The notes below the pieces were generated by a model. It saw only the letters and a list, made by a program, of their open reading frames with translations, was not told where the DNA came from and made no database searches. From an uncultured Thalassolituus sp. (GTDB taxonomy: Bacteria > Pseudomonadota > Gammaproteobacteria > Pseudomonadales > Oceanobacteraceae), in contig CAJXUK010000006.1 of assembly GCA_913061435.1 (NCBI GenBank), positions 1 to 64,000 of the forward strand: a DNA stretch of 64,000 nucleotides, in the 5' to 3' direction. Of this stretch, positions 17,975 through 26,679 are shown piece after piece. The stretch's first letter is position 1. Every line of letters starts with the position of its first letter. The position numbers were made by a program, and so were the translations under genes.

Positions 17975-18006
17975 AAAAGTTAAAAGTTAAAAGTTAAAAG
18001 TTAAAA
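17975..18006. repeat. 7-bp tandem repeat (AAAAGTT)
   Basis: Four exact copies of AAAAGTT plus a partial fifth fill the short gap between the thiL stop and the DUF1244 gene. Such slippage-prone tracts can vary in number between strains. No function is evident. Confidence 0.9.
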
Positions 18007-18007
18007 T

Positions 18008-18934
18008 TTAAAAATGTTGATAACCGGTTTTTTTATTATCAAACGGTTGTCCGTCGATTAAAACCCAGTAATTATCTTTAGATTGTACTTGGCCAACCTT
18101 GATGCATGCTAGTTCATGCAGGGTGTTTTTTGCACTTTTTGGCGCGGTGAATAACAGTTGATAATCATCACCGCCGGTCAGGGCAAATTCTAAAGCAGCA
18201 TTATACCCATGCAATTTAATGGCGCTTTCATTGAGGGGTATGGATTGTTTAAAAAAGTTTAAACACACACCAGACGCTTTAGCGATGTGAGATGCATCTT
18301 GTAATAACCCATCTGAAATATCCATGGCACTATTGGCTAGGCCTACTAATTGCTGGCCAAGGAATATTTGCGCTTGTGGATAATAATAGGCTTTTTCAAT
18401 GAAGGTGGTTGGTGATTTTAAAATACTGCCAAGTGCAGATGCCGATCTGCCGATTTCACCACTCAGCCAAATGTCGTCACCCGTTTGTGCGTTACTGCGC
18501 GTTAATGCTTGGCCGCTTTTAACCAATCCTTGCACTTGTAAAGTGATAACAAGGCTAGGGCAGGATGTGGTATCGCCGCCAATTAAGACAATATTGTATT
18601 CTTTAGCACAGTCACGTAAACCGGTACTAAATGATTCTAACCAATGTTGGTTGGTATTACTGGGAAGACTTAAAGCTAGGTGAAATGCTTGAGGCGTAGC
18701 GCCCATCGCGGCTAAATCACTAATAGCACAACGCAAGGCGCGCTGTGCTATTAGTTCTGCAGGTGCGGCAGCAGGAAAATGAACATCAGCAACTTGAGTA
18801 TCAATACTCTGTACTAGGTCATAGCCACTTGGCACCCTAACGATGGAGGCGTCGTCACCAACCGCACAAATGACGGAGTCATTACTTTGCGGCCAATTAA
18901 AACAGTGCTTAATTAATTCAAACTCTGTTAACAC
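18008..18934 (-). CDS. thiL: Thiamine-monophosphate kinase
   Basis: ThiL phosphorylates thiamine monophosphate to the pyrophosphate, the last step of the cofactor's synthesis. The protein (308 residues) starts with EFELIKHCF and has GDDASIV, SIDTQVADVHFP, RALRCAISDLAAMGATP and IGGDTTS, all typical of the family's ATP/metal site, and MDISDGLLQDASHI later. It is the last gene of the nrdR-rib-nusB-thiL cluster, 31 bases after nusB. Confidence 0.95.
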   Translation of the reverse strand: MLTEFELIKHCFNWPQSNDSVICAVGDDASIVRVPSGYDLVQSIDTQVADVHFPAAAPAELIAQRALRCAISDLAAMGATPQAFHLALSLPSNTNQHWLESFSTGLRDCAKEYNIVLIGGDTTSCPSLVITLQVQGLVKSGQALTRSNAQTGDDIWLSGEIGRSASALGSILKSPTTFIEKAYYYPQAQIFLGQQLVGLANSAMDISDGLLQDASHIAKASGVCLNFFKQSIPLNESAIKLHGYNAALEFALTGGDDYQLLFTAPKSAKNTLHELACIKVGQVQSKDNYWVLIDGQPFDNKKTGYQHF

Positions 18935-18965
18935 GATCGTTTACCCAAGGTTAATGCATTAAAGA

Positions 18966-19553
18966 CTAGGGCTTTTTCATTGAAAGTGTATTTTTACTTT
19001 CGCTGTTTTTGCCGCCTTTATTTTTAATTTTTGCCGAAGGCACTTTAAAAACAGGCTTGGTTGTCTTTTTAGTGGCTTGCTTAGGCTTTGCGTTAGCGTA
19101 TGGCTGTTGAACTTCAACAGTACGAACCTGTTGTGCAATTTTATCCACAACGCCGTTTACATACTTGTGGCCATCTGTTGCACCAAATGATTTAGCTAGC
19201 TCTACGGCCTCATTAATTACAACCTTGTATGGGACATCAATACGGTGAGCCATTTCAAAGGTCGCTAAACGTAAAATCGATAATTCAACCGGTGTTAACT
19301 CGTCGGCGCTGCGATCGAGCTGAGGACCAATGATTTTATCCAGAGATGATAACTCACGAGGTACGCCGTGAAGAATATCATGAAAATATTCTAAATCGAC
19401 TTTGCTCATGTCGTTATCAACACGGAATTCTGCTTCAATTTTTGCTAAGTCAGCGCCTGCCATATGCCATTGATAAATAGCCTGTAAAGCATAACTACGA
19501 GCTTTACGGCGAGCGGCGGGGCTCGCCTTTTGAGCGCCTGTGGTACGAGACAT
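18966..19553 (-). CDS. nusB: Transcription antitermination factor NusB with C-terminal extension
   Basis: NusB binds boxA RNA with NusE (S10) in rRNA antitermination complexes. The core (residues about 13-143) contains [30 protein letters not shown] and [20 protein letters not shown] with [10 protein letters not shown]. The protein has 195 residues, against about 139 in E. coli; the extra 50 C-terminal residues are Lys-, Thr- and Ser-rich ([20 protein letters not shown]) and look disordered and basic. It starts three bases after the ribH stop. Confidence 0.95.
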   Translation of the reverse strand: MSRTTGAQKASPAARRKARSYALQAIYQWHMAGADLAKIEAEFRVDNDMSKVDLEYFHDILHGVPRELSSLDKIIGPQLDRSADELTPVELSILRLATFEMAHRIDVPYKVVINEAVELAKSFGATDGHKYVNGVVDKIAQQVRTVEVQQPYANAKPKQATKKTTKPVFKVPSAKIKNKGGKNSESKNTLSMKKP

Positions 19554-19556
19554 AAC

Positions 19557-20030
19557 TTATGCCTCTAACGCATTAAGAAGGTTAACCATTTCAAAAGCAG
19601 ACATAGCGGCTTCTTCACCTTTGTTGCCTGCTTTGGTACCAGAGCGTTCGATTGCTTGTTCGATCGAGTCGACAGTCAATACGCCGAAAGAAACCGGAAT
19701 ACCAAACTGCATAGCCACTTGGCCAAGGCCTTTAGTGCATTCGCTTGATACGTATTCGAAGTGAGGCGTACCACCGCGGATTACAGCACCCAAAGTGATG
19801 ATAGCGTCGTATTTTCCGCTTTGGGCAACACGTTGTGCAACCAATGGAATTTCCATCGCACCTGGGCAGCGAACAACCGTAATATTTTCTGGTTCAACGC
19901 CGTGACGGGTTAAAGAATCAACCGCGCCTTCTAATAAGCTTTCTACAACAAATGCATTCCAACGGCCGACAATAATGGCATATTTACCATCGTTAGGGGT
20001 TAAATCGCCTTCAATAATTTCTACAGTCAT
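19557..20030 (-). CDS. ribH: 6,7-dimethyl-8-ribityllumazine synthase
   Basis: RibH condenses 5-amino-6-ribitylaminouracil with 3,4-dihydroxy-2-butanone 4-phosphate to give the riboflavin precursor lumazine. The 157 residues include [34 protein letters not shown], the active-site region [17 protein letters not shown] and [11 protein letters not shown]. It is one of the rib genes in this leftward cluster. Confidence 0.97.
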   Translation of the reverse strand: MTVEIIEGDLTPNDGKYAIIVGRWNAFVVESLLEGAVDSLTRHGVEPENITVVRCPGAMEIPLVAQRVAQSGKYDAIITLGAVIRGGTPHFEYVSSECTKGLGQVAMQFGIPVSFGVLTVDSIEQAIERSGTKAGNKGEEAAMSAFEMVNLLNALEA

Positions 20031-20075
20031 TTTCTTTACTCTTCTGTTTTATCTAATTTGTTTTTAAACGAAGCG

Positions 20076-21191
20076 TTATGCTTCGTAAGGAATGTATTCA
20101 ATAACTTCTAAGTCGAAGCCTGATATGCCAGCGTACTTAACCGGAGAACTCAGCAAGCGCATTTTTTGCACCCCAAGTTCACGTAAAATTTGCGAGCCGG
20201 TACCAATCGTTAAGAAAGTCCCCGAGCTATCAACATTTGGGTTTTTAACAGGCTTAGCCTTACCCAAAAATACATCTAAGTTTGTGGCTACATCTTCTGG
20301 CTGGCCCGCAGATAAAATAACTAGAGCACCAGTACCTTCATCAGCAATTTTTTTCAATGCTGCTTGGCTAGACCAAGATTGGTTATCGGATTTAATTGCA
20401 CCTATTACGTCACGCAAGAAGTCGCCGGTTTGAACTCGGACTAAGCAAGGCTCATCAGCTTTGATTGTGCCTTTGGTTAAAGCAATGTGTGTTTCGCCTT
20501 GAATCGTATCGACAAATTTATGCAGCTGGAACTCACCAAACTCGGTGTTAATAGTTTCGCCCGCCACTTCGTCAACAGTTTTTTCATTGGCCATGCGGTA
20601 GTGAATCAAATCAGCGATGGTGCCAATTTTGATGTCGTGTTTTTCGGCAAAAATTTCTAAATCAGGGCGACGCGCCATGGTGCCATCGGCATTCATAATT
20701 TCTACAATTGCAGAAGAGGGCGTTAAGCCAGCAAGGCGAGCTAAGTCACAACCTGCTTCGGTATGGCCCGCGCGGCTTAATACACCACCTGGGCGTGCTC
20801 GTAATGGGAAAATATGCCCCGGCTGTACAATGTCTTCAGCTTTAGAATTACTATCAACCGCAACACGAATCGTTTTTGCTCGGTCAGCTGCAGAAATACC
20901 TGTTGTTACCCCTTCAGCAGCTTCAATCGATACCGTAAACGGTGTTGCGAATTTAGCACCGTTACCTGCAACCATGGCAGGTAAACCTAAGAAATCACAA
21001 CGATCGCCGGTAAGGGTTAAGCAGATAAGGCCGCGTGCTTCTGTCGCCATAAAGTTAATGATTTCTGGCGTTACTTTTTCGGCAGCAACAATGATATCAC
21101 CTTCGTTTTCACGGTCTTCGTCATCCATTAGGATAACCATTTTACCGCGACGCATATCATCAATAATTTCTTCGATCTTATTTAAAGCCAT
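20076..21191 (-). CDS. ribBA: 3,4-dihydroxy-2-butanone-4-phosphate synthase with degenerate GTP cyclohydrolase II domain
   Basis: The N-terminal half (residues 1-200) is RibB, which makes the four-carbon unit of riboflavin: VILMDDEDRENEGDIIVAAE, FMATEARGLICL and RAGHTEAGCDLARLAGL with conserved catalytic residues. The C-terminal half is GTP cyclohydrolase II-like, but the zinc-binding RCDCG block is missing: LVRVQTGDFLRDVIGAIKSD is seen instead. It probably lacks cyclohydrolase activity, as in other gammaproteobacterial RibBA-like proteins. The ATG at 21191 is preferred, with AGGAAGT before it; an in-frame GTG two codons upstream is an alternative. Confidence 0.93.
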   Translation of the reverse strand: MALNKIEEIIDDMRRGKMVILMDDEDRENEGDIIVAAEKVTPEIINFMATEARGLICLTLTGDRCDFLGLPAMVAGNGAKFATPFTVSIEAAEGVTTGISAADRAKTIRVAVDSNSKAEDIVQPGHIFPLRARPGGVLSRAGHTEAGCDLARLAGLTPSSAIVEIMNADGTMARRPDLEIFAEKHDIKIGTIADLIHYRMANEKTVDEVAGETINTEFGEFQLHKFVDTIQGETHIALTKGTIKADEPCLVRVQTGDFLRDVIGAIKSDNQSWSSQAALKKIADEGTGALVILSAGQPEDVATNLDVFLGKAKPVKNPNVDSSGTFLTIGTGSQILRELGVQKMRLLSSPVKYAGISGFDLEVIEYIPYEA

Positions 21192-21273
21192 TATCACTAC
21201 TTCCTAAACTGTACTTCAATTATGTGTGTAGAGGCGTATTAAATACATGGTGATTCAATGTATTTAATGCCCA

Positions 21274-21954
21274 CTATTTCCAAAAACCATTTTGTGCCAA
21301 AAACGCTTGGCTAATCCCGGCTTTCGGTTGTTCATTTGTTTGTTGCATCATACGCTCTAAATAGCGTGCAATCACATCCACTTCTAAGTGAACAGTGTTT
21401 CCCACCAGGTAATCTTTAATCACAGTTTCTTGGACGGTATGCGGCACGATATTTAAATCAAAAATCGTGACACCCTTATCTGAACCAGAGGCGGCATCTT
21501 CAATTGCGTTCACTGTTAGGCTTACACCATCTACCGTAATAGAGCCTTTCGCAGCGATGTATTTAGACAATTCTGCGGGGGCTTTGATTTTAAAACGTAC
21601 CGAGCGAGCATCTTCATGGCGGCTCAAAATTGTGCCTAAACCGTCTACGTGCCCCGTCACCATGTGACCACCCAAGCGGGTTGCCAGTGTTAACGCTTGT
21701 TCCAGATTTACTTGTTTGCCATTTTTCCAATTCATGATGTTGGTGTGAGTAATCGACTCTTGCGACACGTCAGCCCAAAAGCCATCTCCGGGCAATTCAA
21801 CCACAGTCAAACATACACCGTTAGTGGCAATACTATCGCCCAATTTTACATCGCTAAGGTCTAGCTTGCCTGTGTTGATTCGTAAGCGAATGTCACCTTG
21901 CTTGCTTTGACTGGCAACGACCTCACCCACTGCTTCAATAATTCCTGTGAACAT
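21274..21954 (-). CDS. ribE: Riboflavin synthase, alpha subunit
   Basis: This enzyme dismutates two lumazine molecules into riboflavin. The N-terminal MFTGIIEAVGEV and the duplicated lumazine-binding barrels are evident: GDSIATNGVCLTVVE in the first half and KGSITVDGVSLTVNA in the second, plus LGGHMVTGHVDG. The 226-residue length is normal. Its start overlaps the ribD stop by one base (TAATG), so translation is probably coupled. Confidence 0.97.
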   Translation of the reverse strand: MFTGIIEAVGEVVASQSKQGDIRLRINTGKLDLSDVKLGDSIATNGVCLTVVELPGDGFWADVSQESITHTNIMNWKNGKQVNLEQALTLATRLGGHMVTGHVDGLGTILSRHEDARSVRFKIKAPAELSKYIAAKGSITVDGVSLTVNAIEDAASGSDKGVTIFDLNIVPHTVQETVIKDYLVGNTVHLEVDVIARYLERMMQQTNEQPKAGISQAFLAQNGFWK

Positions 21955-23084
21955 TAAGCCTTCTCGTTAAAGCCAGTTTGGCTCTTCAATACTAATTTTA
22001 GGTCATTTCCAACCATTCGCACGTCATCCCAAGACCAGCGTATTTGCTGATCCATTTTGTTAAAGGGTAAATTAAATGCAGGTCGTGCATCACTGCCTAA
22101 TAACGTTGGTGCAGTAAATATCACAAGTTCGTCGACTAAGTTCTGTTCAACAAACGCACCGGCTAACGTTGCTCCTGTTTCCACTAAAACTTCATTAATA
22201 CCTTGTGTTGCGAGTTGTTCTAATAAATTGCGTAAATCAACTTGAGTGTTATTAGATTGTGCTTGAGTTTTTAAATATGCAATCTCACAATTTTGTCCAG
22301 TTATGTTTGTAACAGGTGCTTTGGGACTGGCGATTATCACCTTGCCAGCAAGAGTAAATAACTTGGCATTGGCAGTCACACGATGCTGGCTATCAACGAT
22401 CACTCTTAATGGTTGGCGGCTATCTGCTTTTATGCGTACGTTCATAGATGGATCATCGATTAAAACAGAATCGGCACCGCAAATAATTGCACAAGATTGA
22501 GCGCGAATTTTTTGCACTTCTGCTCGGGCTTCTGGGCCAGTAATCCACTGGCTCTCGCCGCTTTGCATTGCAGTACGACCATCTAAACTGGTTGCCATTT
22601 TTAAGCGCACATAAGGCAAGGGTGCTTTATGCTCACCGGCCATTGTCATGCGTTTAATAAAACCAGGGTTTAATTTGGCAGACTCTGCTGCTAAGCAGTT
22701 ATCGACCACCTCAAGACCGGCAGCACGCAGCATATTAAAGCCATTACCAGCGACTGCTGGGTTTGGGTCGGTCATAGCGCCAACTACGCGGCTAATGCCT
22801 GCATCGATCAAACCTTGTGAGCACGGTGGAGTACGACCAAAGTGGCTACAAGGTTCTAAAGTAACATAAGCAGTCGCGCCCACAGTTGCATGACCGCGTT
22901 GCTTGGCGTCGGCAATGGCATTTACTTCTGCATGGCCGTCACCCGCTTTTATATGAAAACCTTGGCCAATAATTTCATCGTGTTTAACTAAAACGCAACC
23001 CACACGTGGATTAGGGCTTGTGGTAAACAAACCTTGTTTGGCTAAACGAATGGCTAGCGCCATGTATTCGATATCGCGAGACAT
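21954..23084 (-). CDS. ribD: Bifunctional pyrimidine deaminase/reductase
   Basis: RibD performs the second and third steps of riboflavin synthesis. The deaminase half has the zinc site His51/Glu53 in GDGHAEVNAI, and Cys79 and Cys88 in LEPCSHFGRTPPC. The reductase half has PYVRLKMATSLDGRTAM, SQWITGPEARAEV and EVLVETGATLAGAF. The gene begins two bases from the nrdR stop. The 376-residue length is typical. Confidence 0.97.
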   Translation of the reverse strand: MSRDIEYMALAIRLAKQGLFTTSPNPRVGCVLVKHDEIIGQGFHIKAGDGHAEVNAIADAKQRGHATVGATAYVTLEPCSHFGRTPPCSQGLIDAGISRVVGAMTDPNPAVAGNGFNMLRAAGLEVVDNCLAAESAKLNPGFIKRMTMAGEHKAPLPYVRLKMATSLDGRTAMQSGESQWITGPEARAEVQKIRAQSCAIICGADSVLIDDPSMNVRIKADSRQPLRVIVDSQHRVTANAKLFTLAGKVIIASPKAPVTNITGQNCEIAYLKTQAQSNNTQVDLRNLLEQLATQGINEVLVETGATLAGAFVEQNLVDELVIFTAPTLLGSDARPAFNLPFNKMDQQIRWSWDDVRMVGNDLKLVLKSQTGFNEKA

Positions 23085-23085
23085 A

Positions 23086-23577
23086 CTAATCGTTGTCCGC
23101 AGATTTTATTTGAGTTTGTTCTGTGACTTGGGTCGAAATGCGTTCAATTTCTTGGCGGAATTCATCCACATCCTGAAAACTTCTATAAACAGACGCAAAG
23201 CGTACATAAGCGACTTTGTCGAGTTGTCTTAATTCGTCCATTACCAATTCACCAATCACTAAGCTTTTGACTTCACGTTCGCCTAATGTACGTAATTTAT
23301 GGGTGATTTGGTTTACAGAATGTTCGACCTTGTCAATGCTAACAGGGCGTTTTTCGAGCGCACGGTGAATACCTGCGGTCAGTTTGTCTTCGTTAAAAGG
23401 CTCGCGTGTGCCATCTTGCTTAACGATTCTAGGCATTACTAATTCTGCGGTCTCAAACGTTGTAAAACGTTCGCCGCAAGCCTGACATTCGCGGCGACGG
23501 CGGGTTTGTTGGCCGTCGGCGACAAGACGAGAATCGATAACTTTTGTGTCGTGTTCACAACAGAATGGACAATGCAT
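23086..23577 (-). CDS. nrdR: Transcriptional repressor NrdR
   Basis: NrdR is a nucleotide-sensing repressor of ribonucleotide reductase genes. The N-terminal zinc ribbon has Cys3, Cys6, Cys31 and Cys34 (HCPFC and [10 protein letters not shown]), followed by the ATP-cone domain with [19 protein letters not shown] and [15 protein letters not shown]. At 163 residues the length is normal. It heads the riboflavin cluster, in the order usual for gammaproteobacteria. Confidence 0.97.
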   Translation of the reverse strand: MHCPFCCEHDTKVIDSRLVADGQQTRRRRECQACGERFTTFETAELVMPRIVKQDGTREPFNEDKLTAGIHRALEKRPVSIDKVEHSVNQITHKLRTLGEREVKSLVIGELVMDELRQLDKVAYVRFASVYRSFQDVDEFRQEIERISTQVTEQTQIKSADND

Positions 23578-23645
23578 AGTAAAGAGCGCGCTTTTAAGTG
23601 TAAAAGTCGCGCGATTTTACGGCATTTGGGCTCATTTAGCGAGTA

Positions 23646-25109
23646 CTAACTTTGCTCGGCTGCTGAGAAGGTGTCTGTGAGTTCTTTCTCTGGCTGAGGT
23701 GTTAACAGGCTCACGATCACAATCGCCAAGGTTGCTAGTATAAAACCAGGGACAATTTCATAAATATCGAAAAGGCCACCATTTAATTGTTTCCACACTA
23801 CAACCGTGATGCCACCAACCAAAATGCCAGCAAGACAGCCTTGGCGATTCATGCGTGACCAAAACAAGGAAAGAATAATGGCAGGGCCAAAGGCCGCACC
23901 AAACCCAGCCCAAGCATAAGAGACTAAGCCCAGTACAGAGCTGTCCGGGCTAAGTGCTAATACCCAAGCAATCAAAGCCAGCGCTATCACCGCAATACGG
24001 CTAATTTTAACTAAAGACTCAGGGCTTGCTTGCTTGTTGAGTAGCGACTTGTAAAAGTCTTCTGTTAAAGCTGCCGATGATACTAATAGTTGAGAGTCGG
24101 CAGTCGACATGATGGCAGCTAAAATAGCGGCCAATAAAATGCCTGCAACAACCGGGTGAAATAACGCTTGCACGAGAGAGATGAATACGGTTTCTGCATC
24201 GGCGAGGGGAGTTTCAAAATAGCCAATACCGGCAATGCCAACGAAGAAAGCGCCCAATAATCCTACAAGTGTCCAGCTAACGGCAATACGGCGTGCAGAT
24301 TTGATATCATCTTTGCTGCGAATGGCTTTGAAGCGTGCCAAAATATGCGGCTGGCCAAAGTATCCCAGCCCCCATGCCATTAACGACACAATACTAATCC
24401 AGCCCAAAGCTTCCCCCGTCGATTTGGTGAACGGGTCTAATAGCTCAACATTAGAGGCCATTAGGATTGCGCTAGGCCCTTGTTGTAAATCCATAAAGGC
24501 AACTAAAGGCACCATAATTAAGGCTGCTGCCATTAATAAACCTTGTACTAAGTCAGTCCAAGATACGGCTAAAAAGCCACCCACAAAGGTGTAAGAAACG
24601 ATTGCTAAGGTACCTACGGTAACGGCGATGGTGTAATCCATGCCAAACACGGTTTCAAACAGTTTACCGCCGGCAACAAGCCCAGAGCTGGTATAAAACA
24701 AAAAGAACAGCAAAATAAAAAAGGCAGAGATAACACGAATGGCTACCTTGTCGTTAAAGCGATTACTGAAGTATTGGGGTAAAGTTAAACTGTCACCGGC
24801 TAATTGCGAATAAACTCGTAAACGAGGCGCAACAATTAGCCAGTTTAAGTAAGTCCCCAAGATTAATCCTAATCCTAACCAAGACGCTTCCCAGCCAGCA
24901 GCATAGGCATAACCCGGCATGCCAAGCAACAACCATCCCGACATGTCCGATGCACCTGCAGATAAAGCCGACGGCCAAGGCCCCAGTGAGCGACCACCTA
25001 GAATGTAGTCAGAGAGATTATTGGTTTTTTTATAGGCCCATAATCCAATCCACAGCATGAAGCCGAGGTAAATGAAGAAGGTGATTGCGACTGAGTAAGA
25101 TGCGCTCAT
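23646..25109 (-). CDS. putP: Sodium/proline symporter
   Basis: PutP imports proline with Na+. The 487-residue protein has about 13 hydrophobic helices and family motifs: SDYILGGRSLGPWPSALSAG, ASDMSGWLLLGMPGYAYAAG, and AAIMSTADSQLLVSSAALTE in the sodium-binding region. The ATG at 25109 follows AAGGAACTCTTG; a TTG just upstream is less likely. It lies between glyA and nrdR, separated from glyA by a strong terminator, so it should have its own promoter in 25110-25175. Confidence 0.92.
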   Translation of the reverse strand: MSASYSVAITFFIYLGFMLWIGLWAYKKTNNLSDYILGGRSLGPWPSALSAGASDMSGWLLLGMPGYAYAAGWEASWLGLGLILGTYLNWLIVAPRLRVYSQLAGDSLTLPQYFSNRFNDKVAIRVISAFFILLFFLFYTSSGLVAGGKLFETVFGMDYTIAVTVGTLAIVSYTFVGGFLAVSWTDLVQGLLMAAALIMVPLVAFMDLQQGPSAILMASNVELLDPFTKSTGEALGWISIVSLMAWGLGYFGQPHILARFKAIRSKDDIKSARRIAVSWTLVGLLGAFFVGIAGIGYFETPLADAETVFISLVQALFHPVVAGILLAAILAAIMSTADSQLLVSSAALTEDFYKSLLNKQASPESLVKISRIAVIALALIAWVLALSPDSSVLGLVSYAWAGFGAAFGPAIILSLFWSRMNRQGCLAGILVGGITVVVWKQLNGGLFDIYEIVPGFILATLAIVIVSLLTPQPEKELTDTFSAAEQS

Positions 25110-25174
25110 CAAGAGTTCCTTTTAAGGTGAAACAAATCGAGGGATACCAGATTGTAAAAATAAGGGTAGTATAC

Positions 25175-25215
25175 AAAAAAGGCCTGCGCTAACTTTCGTT
25201 AGGGCAGGCCTTTTA
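25175..25215 (-). terminator. Strong rho-independent terminator after glyA
   Basis: GGCCTGCGCTAAC (25181-25193) pairs with GTTAGGGCAGGCC (25198-25210) with one mismatch and a TTTC loop, flanked by A6 on one side and T4 on the other. On the minus strand it ends in TTTTTT. It ends glyA transcription before putP. Confidence 0.92.
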
Positions 25216-25238
25216 CCATGCTGAGAAAATTCTACTGT

Positions 25239-26501
25239 TTATTTGTAAACAGGTAAGGTCTCACACAGTGCAATAACTTTGGCTTTAACGTCTGCTTCAA
25301 CAGCATCTGAATTGCCATTTTCTAAACCTTCTAGAACATCGCAAATCCAGTTGGCCAAATCAGCACACTCTGCTTCTTTAAAACCACGGCTGGTGATTGC
25401 TGGGCTACCAATTCGCAGGCCAGAAGTAACAAAAGGAGAGCGGGGATCGTTAGGCACCGAGTTTTTGTTAACAGTGATGTTGGCACGACCAAGAGCCGCA
25501 TCGGCATCTTTACCGGTGTATTCTTTGCCAATTAGATTAACTAAGAACAAATGGTCGTCAGTACCGCCAGATACAATGTTAATACCACGGCTAACAAACG
25601 TCTCTGCCATCGCTTGAGCATTCTTTACTACTTGCGCTTGGTAAGTTTTGTATTCTTCGCTCATGGCTTCTTTGAAACAAACCGCTTTAGCCGCGATAAC
25701 ATGCATCAAAGGACCACCTTGCGACTCTGGGAATACGGCAAAGTTAAGCTTTTTGTTTAGCTCTTCGTCGTCATTTGCCAAAATCAAACCACCGCGTGGA
25801 CCACGCAAGGTTTTGTGAGTCGTTGTGGTTACTACGTCAGCAATACCGACTGGCGATGGGTAAACCCCGGCAGCGATAAGACCAGCAATGTGAGCCATAT
25901 CAACAAATAAATACGCACCTACCATATCGGCGATGTCGCGGAAACGCTGCCAGTCAACAACACGGCTGTAGGCTGAGAAACCCGCAATGATCATTTTTGG
26001 CTTATGTTCTTTGGCAAGGGCTTCAACTTGCTCGTAATCAATCTCACCAGTATCTGGCTTGATACCGTATTGAATTGCGTTGTAAATACGGCCAGAAAAA
26101 GACACGGATGCGCCGTGTGTTAGGTGACCGCCGTGAGCAAGGCTCATACCTAGAATAGTATCGCCTGGCTGGCACAAGGCCATAAATACAGCGCCGTTAG
26201 CTTGTGAGCCAGAGTGAGGCTGAACGTTGGCATATTGAGCGCCAAACAATTCTTTTGCTCGATCAATCGCCAGTTGCTCGATAACGTCAACGTGTTCACA
26301 ACCACCGTAGTAACGTTTACCAGGGTAGCCTTCTGCGTATTTGTTGGTTAATTGAGAGCCTTGGGCTTCCATTACACGAGGGCTGGTATAGTTTTCAGAA
26401 GCGATAAGCTCAATGTGGTGCTCTTGGCGAGCGTCTTCAGCTTGCATTGCTTCCCATAAGGCAGGATCGAAGTCTGCAATATTCATATCACGGCTAAACA
26501 T
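25239..26501 (-). CDS. glyA: Serine hydroxymethyltransferase
   Basis: GlyA converts serine and tetrahydrofolate to glycine and 5,10-methylenetetrahydrofolate. It is 420 residues long and very close to the E. coli enzyme: [35 protein letters not shown], and the PLP lysine Lys230 in [16 protein letters not shown]. The start is [13 protein letters not shown] with a GAGG sequence upstream. It stands in its own unit, with a terminator after the stop. No glycine riboswitch was recognised in the leader. Confidence 0.97.
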   Translation of the reverse strand: MFSRDMNIADFDPALWEAMQAEDARQEHHIELIASENYTSPRVMEAQGSQLTNKYAEGYPGKRYYGGCEHVDVIEQLAIDRAKELFGAQYANVQPHSGSQANGAVFMALCQPGDTILGMSLAHGGHLTHGASVSFSGRIYNAIQYGIKPDTGEIDYEQVEALAKEHKPKMIIAGFSAYSRVVDWQRFRDIADMVGAYLFVDMAHIAGLIAAGVYPSPVGIADVVTTTTHKTLRGPRGGLILANDDEELNKKLNFAVFPESQGGPLMHVIAAKAVCFKEAMSEEYKTYQAQVVKNAQAMAETFVSRGINIVSGGTDDHLFLVNLIGKEYTGKDADAALGRANITVNKNSVPNDPRSPFVTSGLRIGSPAITSRGFKEAECADLANWICDVLEGLENGNSDAVEADVKAKVIALCETLPVYK

Positions 26502-26679
26502 ACGGAGGTTCCTCGTATTAAAGATTCTGATGTAATGAACTCAGGTAATTTAGGGGCGCATTCTACATTAAACTAATGGCACTGACACTTTAAAAGCGTC
26601 TATTAACAGCCTGACAGTTATTCATTTTGACAAGATTTCGTTGATTGTTGCCAAAATAAAACAATAGCTGATTTTATGG

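Noticed and set aside
21192-21273. FMN riboswitch in front of ribBA
   Set aside because: The gap is only 82 bases and lacks the conserved RFN-element segments.
26502-26679. Glycine riboswitch in front of glyA
   Set aside because: No recognisable aptamer pattern; only an AT-rich leader.
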